In this document: piece after piece, positions 30,405-38,136 of the stretch
How positions within the stretch are numbered: position 1 is the first letter of the stretch
How the letters are laid out: each line of letters starts with the position of its first letter
Assembly: GCA_031264185.1 (NCBI GenBank)
Contig: JAISEL010000021.1
Location: 1-64,000, forward strand
Source: Deltaproteobacteria bacterium
GTDB taxonomy: Bacteria; Desulfobacterota; Desulfarculia; Adiutricales; Adiutricaceae
Length of the DNA stretch: 64,000 nt
Reading direction: 5' to 3'
Made by a program: the position numbers and the translations under genes
The notes under the pieces: model-generated
The model's input: the letters and a program-made list of their open reading frames with translations, nothing else
Database searches by the model: none
What the model was told of the DNA's origin: nothing

Positions 30405-31073
30405 TTAGACAGGCGCTTCTCATCCGGCATTACCCAGAGTCTTCAATCAACGCGTTGGGTCTTTCCGGTGCCCAAACTAGCTCCCCAAACTAGCTCCCCA
30501 AAAAAGTGAATCCGCCCTTCACCAACGGGCCCTGATTTTAACAGTCCGGCAAATCTTGTGCCAGCTCACGCAGAGTCTTCCGTGTTGCCGCGCCCCCCAC
30601 TTAGGTACAGGCGTCTATATCCGGCGGAATCCAAAAATGTTTTAACTGCCGGCAACCGTTGGCCTATGAAATTCTTCAAATTATAACCAATGCAATAATT
30701 TAATTTCCGCTTAATCTAACCATTTTTTTGGACCTCTTCAACTGAACTGCTTGAGACCAAGACAGGATTCGACTACTAAAAAAATCTGCCCAATCGCCTG
30801 CTTCCTCACTTTGTAAGCAGCCTGACCGGCAGCGGCCGTAAATTTTTCCTGCATATTTTTAATTTGACCGCCGTTGTCTGACAGTTTTATCGGTGCGGGA
30901 TCTTCTAATTTCTTTGTGTCGGCTGCGGGCGGGAAATTCGGACATCGGCAGTGTGACGATCAATTTCATCCCCGCAAGCTTTCAGTATTCATAATTTCCC
31001 CAAGGGAGACAGGAAGCTGCTGCGCTGTCTCCATCACCGCTTATTTACATCGCGCTTCAGAACAAGAAAAAAA
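30405..31073. other. Gene-free stretch with a 13-base tandem duplication
   Basis: No gene supported. AAACTAGCTCCCC occurs twice in tandem at 30474-30486 and 30487-30499. A plus-strand ORF at 30874-31077 has no ribosome site and no recognised family. Confidence 0.5.
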
Positions 31074-32282
31074 TTAAGCCGAGCGTACGGTTAAAAATGT
31101 GATTTCCGAAGGATCGAATAGACGCATGGGAAAGCCGTTCCACAGGCCTAAGCCCGGCTGGACAAACAGCTTAAGCTTTTCTATGTCATACCAACAGACC
31201 ACAAACCCGCCGTTAACCTTCCGGACCGCTGATTTTAAGATCGGCAGCATTCCCCCATGGGTATGCCCGGAAATCTGCCAGATAATCCGGGGATTCAGGG
31301 CATTTATTCTGGCCCTGACCGGCCGGTGCTCCAGTAAGACGACGGGAACATCAGGGGGCGCACCGGCTAAAGCCTGCTCCAAAGAAGGGCCCGGCAGATT
31401 AAAACGTGGCTCCAGCGCGGTCAGATCGGTTAAACCGGCGATTATCAAAGGCGCTCCGTGGGGTAAAATGACTACGTGGCTATTGTACAGAATTTTTAAG
31501 CCCAATTTTTCAAAGGCCGGCAGCCATTCTTTTACGCCTGAATAGTATTCGTGATTGCCCACCGAAGCCAGAACCCCGAAAGGGGCTTTAAGGTCAGCTA
31601 AAGGTGCCACATCGTTTTTTCTCTGTTCAACCGAGCCGTCTACCATATCACCTGGTAAAAGGATCAGATCCGGCTTTAAATCCATGGTCCTGTCCACCAC
31701 TTTCCGGACCCACGGTTCGTCAAAAAACCTGGAAATATGCATATCGCCTAAAATAGCCACTGTCAGACCGTCCAAAGCGTTGGGCCAGGCCGGGATGGTC
31801 ACTTCGGCCTCTCTGACTCTGGGCACCCGGGCCGCTTCGTACAGACTGTAACCTGAAATAACAGCTGATATCAATAATATGGCCAGACTGGCTTTTGGCC
31901 CTATGATCAGGCTCCTGAATGTTTTGAACAATTGGCCGAACCAGCCTGGGCAGAAACTAAGCAAAAACGATAAGCCCAAAATCAAAAGTCTGGCCAAGCC
32001 TAAAAGCAAAAGGATAACAAGCAGGCCCTGGATAAATGAAGTAATAAAAAGTATGATTTTAGGGGCCTCAATTCCGCCGATGCCGCCGCAGACGGCTCTT
32101 AAAACAGCTACCCGGGCGGCGCCCAAAAAAGCGGTCAGACTCAGAATGAGGCGAACTGGCCAGGAAAAAGGCAAAAAGATGATAAAACCCAAAAAGACGC
32201 CCGCAGTCAGCACTATACCGAAATAGACAAACATCTGACACCAAATGGCCACAAAAAAGCCCGCAGCTTTAATAAAAGCCAA
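31074..32282 (-). CDS. Membrane-anchored metallophosphoesterase (calcineurin-like)
   Basis: About four or five membrane segments (residues 5-150) precede a calcineurin-like phosphoesterase domain. Metal-binding motifs occur in the right order: GDMHIS (Asp180, His182), LPGDMVDG (about 211), VGNHEYY (about 242), LLEHRP and SGHTHGGMLP. The domain organisation resembles YkuE/YaeI-type metallophosphatases, which act on phospholipid-linked or envelope substrates; the substrate here is unknown. The only in-frame start near the N-terminus is TTG 32282, with no good ribosome site, so the true start may be a little further in (ATG at residue 17 would cut into the first membrane segment). Confidence 0.85.
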   Translation of the reverse strand: MAFIKAAGFFVAIWCQMFVYFGIVLTAGVFLGFIIFLPFSWPVRLILSLTAFLGAARVAVLRAVCGGIGGIEAPKIILFITSFIQGLLVILLLLGLARLLILGLSFLLSFCPGWFGQLFKTFRSLIIGPKASLAILLISAVISGYSLYEAARVPRVREAEVTIPAWPNALDGLTVAILGDMHISRFFDEPWVRKVVDRTMDLKPDLILLPGDMVDGSVEQRKNDVAPLADLKAPFGVLASVGNHEYYSGVKEWLPAFEKLGLKILYNSHVVILPHGAPLIIAGLTDLTALEPRFNLPGPSLEQALAGAPPDVPVVLLEHRPVRARINALNPRIIWQISGHTHGGMLPILKSAVRKVNGGFVVCWYDIEKLKLFVQPGLGLWNGFPMRLFDPSEITFLTVRSA

Positions 32283-32347
32283 AAGCTTAAGAATAAATAT
32301 TAGCCAGAAGAAAGGGTTTTAGGATTAAACCCAGATATTTCTGCGAA

Positions 32348-32370
32348 GGCTCCCGGTAAAACCGGGAGCC
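32348..32370 (-). terminator. Hairpin after the chemoreceptor gene
   Basis: Perfect ten-base stem GGCTCCCGGT/ACCGGGAGCC with a three-base loop, eight bases after the receptor stop on the minus strand. It has no downstream T run in that direction, so it may be a weak terminator or an mRNA 3-prime stabiliser. Confidence 0.5.
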
Positions 32371-32377
32371 GAAAAAA

Positions 32378-34414
32378 TCACTGCCCCCGATCATCCGTCA
32401 GAAGGCCCATCATTCTTGGGGTCAGCTCCAATGCATCGGCATTTTTCTTTTTTACGCCGTAAACCATGTCGTTTATCTGGTCGACTACGAGTAAAAGACC
32501 ATGGGCTGACTGGAATAAGGTTTCCGCCATTTTGGCCGAACTTTCCGCCGCTGCAGCGCTCTGGGCAGTGACCGTCTCTATCTGGGAAGTGGCCTTGGAT
32601 ATGTTTTTAATATTCGCAGCCTGCTCATGGGCGGCCTGGTCCACTTCGGAAATAAGCCTGGCTGCGTTGGTTTCGTTATCCACCAGAGTGGCAAAACCGG
32701 TAAACGTTTCCTGAACTAATTTGACGCCCTTTTCAATATTCGAAATTGTATCCATAATAAGCTGGGATGTATTCTGGACAGCTTCCCCGCTTTTTACGGC
32801 CAGTCCCCGCACTTCTTCGGCCACGACCGCAAACCCAGCCCCGCTTTCACCGGCTCTGGCCGCTTCCACGGCCGCGTTTAAGGCCAGAAGATTTGTCTGA
32901 TAGGCTATCTCGTCAATGGTTTTAACGATCTTACGGATCTCCCGGCCGGAGTTGCCAATCTGATCCATGGAGTCTTTAATTTGCTGCATGGATACCCTGG
33001 CATCGTGGGCCTGCTTGTCAACCCGGGCCATTAAATCATTGGCCCGGGTCGAGGCATCGGAATTCTTTTCGACCATGGAGGCCAGTTCTTCTATTGACAT
33101 TTCCACCTCTTCCAGAGAGGAAACATTACTGCCGGCTCCATTGGCGATGGTGTGGGCCGAATCGGTCAGGTTATGGGAGGCTCTTTCGGTTTTCATGGAG
33201 CTGTCCGAAAGGAGCTCAACTATGGAAACCAAAGTGTTGTTAAGTCTGGTCGTAAAAATGATCATACCGGTCACACCCAGGAGAAGGCCCAGAACGGAGA
33301 GCGCAATTAAAATCAGTCTGGCCCGCGAGAAGATGCGCTCCGAATCGGCCACGGTCTCGGCCACGAGCCGGTTGCCGGATTCGGCCAGACTGTCTAAGAC
33401 CAGAGTTTCTTCGTGGCGGACAGGATTACATTCCCCCAGCAGAATGCCAAAGGCACGGCCGTTTGTGTCGGCGGAGGACATTTCGCTGACCCGGTTAAAG
33501 ATCTCCGTGCCTCCGCCCCGTTTTGGTTTAACTTCATTCCAGTAAACGACGGAGGGGGATTTTAAAATCGGATGAATAAAATTGGGCGGCAGATCAAATT
33601 TGATATCCGTGCTTTCCACTTCCCCCTGCTGCCCGAACTTGACATGATCGGCGGAGGCCTGCCGGAACGTCCGGTTGAATTCCTCCAGCTCTTCTTTCGT
33701 GACTTCGGGGTTAGTTAAAATGTTCTCCAGCTGGTTAAGGTCGGCCGTCACCCTGGTCAATTCCCGGCGGCCGTCGGCGATATGACGTTCCTTTTCTTCC
33801 TGGCTTAAAGACATTACAGACAATTTTTCCCGGAGCTGCAACCCTTTGATGGCCTCAATACAGTCTAAAGCCAGAAAAGAGACGCTTAAGGCCTCATAGG
33901 ACCCCGGACTGCCCTCGGGCCAATTCACCACCGCATCATGGATTTTCCGCAATACAGGCTCATAGTACATCCAGTAATCAAAACTGCCGTTGACCGAGGT
34001 CACTTTGCTGTAATAACCGGTATTCTGGATGCTCAGATCATATATTTTATTAATTATCTTGTGATGCTCAGTTCCCAGAGCCTGAAACTTTTCCCAGTCA
34101 GCCTTCTGGGAGGGAGAGGGCACAAACCGTTCGATGGCCGGATTTATGCTGTTGGCGATAAGATCTTCAATGACCTTTTTTTCTTCAGTCTTGACGGCCA
34201 CATCGTCGTTTAAAACTATTTCCCTGATTTCTAAAGACAGCCGATCAATGTCACTTTTTAAAGACTTAAGAATGCTGGACTGGTTCTGGACCTGAAAACT
34301 AACCTGTGTGCCTTTGTGCAGAGATTCCAGAGCCGCAACACCGCAGACAGCCACTATCACGGTAGTCAGACAAAGGAACCCGCTGATTAAGTATAGCTTT
34401 GACTTAAATGACAT
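32378..34414 (-). CDS. Methyl-accepting chemotaxis protein
   Basis: A 678-residue chemoreceptor. TM1 lies at about residues 7-28, an all-helical extracytoplasmic sensor domain spans about 30-360, and TM2 lies at about 366-388. The cytoplasmic signalling domain has the invariant hairpin tip EIAYQTNLLALNAAVEAARAG followed by GFAVVAEEVRGLA. No clear HAMP domain is seen between TM2 and the methylation helices; the linker (TTRLNNTLVSIVELL) is short. The ligand is not predictable from sequence. ATG 34414 has AGGTG seven bases upstream. It stands alone with no che genes nearby, so its partners are elsewhere in the genome. Confidence 0.95.
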   Translation of the reverse strand: MSFKSKLYLISGFLCLTTVIVAVCGVAALESLHKGTQVSFQVQNQSSILKSLKSDIDRLSLEIREIVLNDDVAVKTEEKKVIEDLIANSINPAIERFVPSPSQKADWEKFQALGTEHHKIINKIYDLSIQNTGYYSKVTSVNGSFDYWMYYEPVLRKIHDAVVNWPEGSPGSYEALSVSFLALDCIEAIKGLQLREKLSVMSLSQEEKERHIADGRRELTRVTADLNQLENILTNPEVTKEELEEFNRTFRQASADHVKFGQQGEVESTDIKFDLPPNFIHPILKSPSVVYWNEVKPKRGGGTEIFNRVSEMSSADTNGRAFGILLGECNPVRHEETLVLDSLAESGNRLVAETVADSERIFSRARLILIALSVLGLLLGVTGMIIFTTRLNNTLVSIVELLSDSSMKTERASHNLTDSAHTIANGAGSNVSSLEEVEMSIEELASMVEKNSDASTRANDLMARVDKQAHDARVSMQQIKDSMDQIGNSGREIRKIVKTIDEIAYQTNLLALNAAVEAARAGESGAGFAVVAEEVRGLAVKSGEAVQNTSQLIMDTISNIEKGVKLVQETFTGFATLVDNETNAARLISEVDQAAHEQAANIKNISKATSQIETVTAQSAAAAESSAKMAETLFQSAHGLLLVVDQINDMVYGVKKKNADALELTPRMMGLLTDDRGQ

Positions 34415-35065
34415 CGTTATACACCTGAAGAAGTAAAATTTTCAATACATTTATCTATTAACCCATTTTTTTGGCTAACTGAAAGCCGGACAAGCCGCAA
34501 GAGGGCTAAAGGCCTTAGAGGTGTCAAAACAAAAACTCATTGACCGAAAATGACAGAAGAAAAAATATCGCCAAATCAGCCAGAAATTAAAATAAAAAAA
34601 TCTTAAAAAAATTTTCCCGAAATATTTGAACTTAAAACCGGACAAAAAACTTAGGAGAGGAACAATTAAAAAAATTTTTCCGCCTTTTTGCCTAATAAAT
34701 TTTACCTTCAAAACTCTCCGGGTAAAACCAACAAAACGAAAAGCCGAAATCAAAATTTATTTATCTGTATTTCTTAACTAACAATAAATATAAAATAAAT
34801 ATGCCCCGCACCGGCGCTTTACCGGGGCCGGGATTTTTTTGCAGTAGTCTTTTATTTAAGTCTGAAAAAAAATGAAATACAGTTAACTGAGCTTTTTTAT
34901 TTTTTCTTTGAAAAGAAAGATACAATACACTATACACTGTAATTATACATTATAAATTGAAATAATATATATGTTTAAACAAAAAAAATACACTGAATTT
35001 ATTATATACCTACAATATAATAAATTAGTCAAATTAAATACAAAAGGTATATACCGATCGGAGAA
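34415..35065. other. Gap between chemoreceptor and bactofilin genes
   Basis: No gene. Around 34801-34842 a GC-rich, imperfectly self-complementary segment is followed by seven T on the plus strand. It could act as a terminator but no plus-strand gene precedes it. The part from about 34905 to 35045 is AT-rich. Confidence 0.4.
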
Positions 35066-35614
35066 TTATGAGGCAGTCTCACTAATAGGTGTCAGTTCAA
35101 TATGCTCCTGTTCCATGGCCTGAGGCAGTTCCAAAGATTTTCTGGGTGGGGGAACAACCTCAACGGGTGGCTTTTCTTCCTGAGGACTTTCCGATTCTTC
35201 AGGCAAAGCCAGTTCGGCATGGATCTTGTCTGAAAGGGTCACTCTCTCTTTTTCCGAAAACTGGTGACTGTTGCCTTCCAAAACCGCTCCGGGGACAATA
35301 CTTAGGGTATGATAGCTAATGTTGCCGCTGACATGGGCGGTATGATTCAAATGGACCTCACCGGTGGCGTAGATATTCCCGATCACCGTGCCGCTTAAAA
35401 TGAGATTTTCCACAAAAATATCGCCCACTATCCGAGCGTTCGTACCGGTAACCAGCATACCTTTGGCCACAATAGCCCCGGTCAGATGGCCGTCAATATT
35501 CAAAAGCCCGGAAAAACGCAGAGAACCCTCAATTTCTACGCTGCTGGCAAAAAACGCATTCCAAACCTGCTTACCTGGTTTACTGTTTTTTTTGTCCCCG
35601 GATTTGCCGAACAT
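35066..35614 (-). CDS. Bactofilin family cytoskeletal protein
   Basis: A 182-residue protein with the single bactofilin domain (about 20-125), a right-handed beta-helix built from short hydrophobic repeats: VEIEGSLRFSGLLNIDGHL, VGDIFVENLILSGTVIGNI, VSGNISYHTLSI. Such proteins polymerise into filaments without nucleotides and help set cell shape or localise other proteins, often at the membrane. The N-terminal tail (KKNSKPGKQ) is short and basic. The C-terminal 50 residues are acidic and Pro-rich, the usual disordered tail. No peptidoglycan hydrolase neighbour is seen. Confidence 0.9.
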   Translation of the reverse strand: MFGKSGDKKNSKPGKQVWNAFFASSVEIEGSLRFSGLLNIDGHLTGAIVAKGMLVTGTNARIVGDIFVENLILSGTVIGNIYATGEVHLNHTAHVSGNISYHTLSIVPGAVLEGNSHQFSEKERVTLSDKIHAELALPEESESPQEEKPPVEVVPPPRKSLELPQAMEQEHIELTPISETAS

Positions 35615-36114
35615 TATGTATATACCGCCATGTAAAATATCAGACCTTGAAACATATTATGTCCAATGGCTAGCGAGCCAAGTAAGGATTCTAACTTAGC
35701 TTTGGTCTTACAGACTCAATATTGGTCAAACTTTAAACTGTAAAAAACATCCTGACCCCAAACATTCAGGGGCCCAAAGCCGCATCAGGGCAAACATACT
35801 GATAATAACACAACAGGCCAGCCCGGACAAGCCTTAAAAAAGTCAAAAGAATAAAAGTCCTTAAAACCATAAGAAATTTTGCCGACGGTCTCACAAATGC
35901 CGCTGTTTATTATATTAGCCATTTAAAAAGATATGTAAAAGCGATACATTATAGATGAAAAAATCAGCAATACTGACTTTTTTTCCATGGCATCTTTACT
36001 GACAAAAACTTATCAATTTCAATTTCTGAGTTTTTAAATCAGATAATTAAACCCGATTCGGTCTTTAAAAAATCGTATCCTGTACGGGCCGGAACAAAAA
36101 AAATAAAAGACCCT
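35615..36114. other. Intergenic
   Basis: No gene or repeat recognised in this stretch between the bactofilin start and the zinc-ribbon terminator. Confidence 0.4.
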
Positions 36115-36141
36115 AAAAAAACCGACGGCCCGGACCGTCGG
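36115..36141 (-). terminator. Rho-independent terminator of the small zinc-ribbon gene
   Basis: Perfect seven-base stem CCGACGG/CCGTCGG with a six-base loop, followed on the minus strand by seven T. It lies 27 bases after the stop of the 62-residue gene. Confidence 0.85.
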
Positions 36142-36167
36142 CGAGCAGACAGCTTTAAGACCACGTA

Positions 36168-36356
36168 TCAGATGGACAGGTCAAGTTTCTTGGCAAACTC
36201 CCTGGGATCAAAAGGAGCTTTACAAATGTAGCAGTGGCTCTGATTTCTCAGTTCCGAGATGCTGAAAAACTCCAGTTCTCCGCCGCACTTGGGGCAGGGA
36301 CCGGTGATAAGCTTCGTGTCTTCTTTCATGCAATCAGGGGTGGATTCTATTTCCAT
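36168..36356 (-). CDS. Small zinc-ribbon protein, 62 aa
   Basis: A 62-residue protein with two Cys pairs, GPCPKCGGEL and HCYICKAPFD, forming a likely zinc ribbon, then a short helical tail ending in FAKKLDLSI. A good GGAGG ribosome site lies five bases before ATG 36356, and a strong terminator follows, so the gene is complete and probably expressed as a single unit. Role unknown; such ribbons often mediate nucleic-acid or protein binding. Confidence 0.75.
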   Translation of the reverse strand: MEIESTPDCMKEDTKLITGPCPKCGGELEFFSISELRNQSHCYICKAPFDPREFAKKLDLSI

Positions 36357-36504
36357 GGCTGCCTCCAGGTTAGAATAAAAAAACCTAAACCGGAATAAAC
36401 TGAAAGGACCAATGGGGCTCCGGCCAAATAAACACCAAACAGGCCAAGACGGAAAAAACTAACAGGTGATCGGCCTAATGATGTCAAATTGTCAAATTCG
36501 CCGG

Positions 36505-36534
36505 TTGAAGTCAATGGGCCAAGGGTGCTATACT
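36505..36534 (+). promoter_or_regulatory. Possible promoter of the tsaC-to-APH gene run
   Basis: TTGAAG (36505-36510), an 18-base spacer and TATACT (36529-36534), about 190 bases before tsaC. The minus-35 box is imperfect. Confidence 0.35.
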
Positions 36535-36726
36535 TATTAGTTCCAAAAAAGCTTGAGCCGGGACAGAGGTTTGACCTTAACCGACTGCGGTCCCATCATC
36601 TGTGCTTATTTTAGACAATTTTTATCTTAAAATCAAATGTATTTTGCTGTTTAATATGTAAACATTAAATTATCCAAGAGCTTCTATTCTCCACCGGGAG
36701 CTTGACAGCCTTTTGCCGGAGTCACC

Positions 36727-37377
36727 TTGACCTTACGCCTTACTGTTGAACCCAAAACCGCCACATTCCGGGATTTAGCTCCGGCGGCTGAAGTCTTATT
36801 GGACGGCGGCCTGATTGTGGGGCCGACCCAGTCCTTTTACGCCTTCATGGCTCTGGCCGACAAACCCCAGGCCCTGGAGAGAATCGCGGCCTTAAAAGCC
36901 GGCCGGGCTATTGAGCAGCCTTTTCTGCTTTTAATAGATTCTGTCCCGCGGGCGGCCTGTTATGCTCAGGAAACGGGCCAGGCAGCCAAAAAACTCATGG
37001 ACCGTTTTTGGCCCGGACTGCTGACCCTTTTATTTACCGGCCATAACGGCCTGCACCCCCTGTTACTGGGTAAAGCCCGGACAGTGGGGCTGAGGGTGGA
37101 GGGCCTGGAAATCATCCGCCGCCTTATCCGCTTGGTCGACCGCGGTCTGACCGGCACCAGCGCCAATATCCACAAAGCCAGCCCGCCTACCACGGCTGAT
37201 GAGGTTCTGGCTGTCTTTGACGGCCAGGTCGATCTCATTCTGGATACCGGACCCACTTCCGGCCGGGCCTCTTCGACCATTGTCGATGTCAGCGGTTCGG
37301 AACCGTGGATATTCCGTCAGGGAGCCATACCATTAGCTGAATTGGAATCGGTCTGCCCTGATTTAAAATATTCCTGA
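36727..37377 (+). CDS. L-threonylcarbamoyladenylate synthase (TsaC/Sua5/YrdC family)
   Basis: Makes threonylcarbamoyl-AMP from threonine, bicarbonate and ATP, the first step of the t6A37 tRNA modification. The 216-residue protein has the YrdC core: GGLIVGPTQSFYAFMALAD, FWPGLLTLLF, RVEGLEIIRRL and the SANIHKASPPTTADEV segment that holds the substrate. It has no Sua5 C-terminal domain. The KxR motif is loosely represented by LKAGRAIEQPF. The only sensible start is TTG 36727, with CCGGAG five bases upstream. It opens a same-strand run of translation and replication genes; the next gene starts 15 bases after its stop. Confidence 0.88.
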   Translation: MTLRLTVEPKTATFRDLAPAAEVLLDGGLIVGPTQSFYAFMALADKPQALERIAALKAGRAIEQPFLLLIDSVPRAACYAQETGQAAKKLMDRFWPGLLTLLFTGHNGLHPLLLGKARTVGLRVEGLEIIRRLIRLVDRGLTGTSANIHKASPPTTADEVLAVFDGQVDLILDTGPTSGRASSTIVDVSGSEPWIFRQGAIPLAELESVCPDLKYS

Positions 37378-37392
37378 ATTTAAGGACTCTCC

Positions 37393-38091
37393 ATGGAAGC
37401 CTCTGACTGGCTGACCCAATATTTGGGCGGCCTGATTGATTTTATTCTCCACATCGACGTTCACCTGGACCAGCTGGTGGCCAGATACGGCTGGCAGACT
37501 TACCTGATCCTCTTTGTTATTGTTTTCTGGGAAACCGGTGTGGTTGTCTGCCCGTTTTTGCCAGGGGACTCCCTATTATTTGCCGCCGGCGCCATCGCCG
37601 CCAGGGACGGCTCGGCTTTAAACCCCTGGACCCTGCTTTTGGTCATTATCTCAGCCGCTTTTTTGGGCGATACGTTTAATTACTGGATCGGCCGCTTTTT
37701 TGGCCCCAAAATCCTGAACCGGGACGGCCGGATCTTAAAAAGGAAATATTTGGACAAAACCCGGGATTTTTACGATAAATACGGGGTCTCCACCATTATT
37801 ATCGCCAGGTTTGTGCCCATAGTCAGAACGTTTGCCCCCTTTGTGGCCGGGGTGGGCAGCATGCACTATCCCCGCTTTTTAGCTTTTAACTTAATCGGCG
37901 GGGCCGGCTGGGCCCTGACTTTTATCTGGGCCGGTTATTTCTTCGGGGCCCTGCCGATGGTCCGAAAAAACTTTACCATGGTCATTATGGCGATCATAAT
38001 TCTGTCAGTCCTGCCCATGGTTTTTGAGTATTTTAAGATCAGGCGGGAGAAGAAAGCCGCCTCCGGCGTAAAATCGGATATTCAGCCTTAA
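37393..38091 (+). CDS. DedA family membrane protein
   Basis: A 232-residue inner-membrane protein of the DedA/DUF368-like superfamily, which helps flip or recycle polyprenyl-phosphate lipids and maintains membrane potential. The conserved DedA block is visible as FLPGDSLLFAAGAIAA and the downstream GDTFNYWIGRFFGPKIL, then FYDKYGVSTIIIARFVPIVRTFAPFVAGVGSM (seen over two pieces) and GGAGWALTFIWAGYFFG. It has five or six membrane segments and an acidic N-terminus. It lies between tsaC and ileS with short gaps (15 and 45 bases), suggesting co-transcription. Confidence 0.92.
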   Translation: MEASDWLTQYLGGLIDFILHIDVHLDQLVARYGWQTYLILFVIVFWETGVVVCPFLPGDSLLFAAGAIAARDGSALNPWTLLLVIISAAFLGDTFNYWIGRFFGPKILNRDGRILKRKYLDKTRDFYDKYGVSTIIIARFVPIVRTFAPFVAGVGSMHYPRFLAFNLIGGAGWALTFIWAGYFFGALPMVRKNFTMVIMAIIILSVLPMVFEYFKIRREKKAASGVKSDIQP

Positions 38092-38136
38092 CCTGTATTA
38101 AGATCTTCAGGGCACAGACCCCTTTCTGGACACTTT

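Noticed and set aside
34801-34842. GC-rich segment followed by T7 as a terminator
   Set aside because: The stem is imperfect and no plus-strand gene precedes it.
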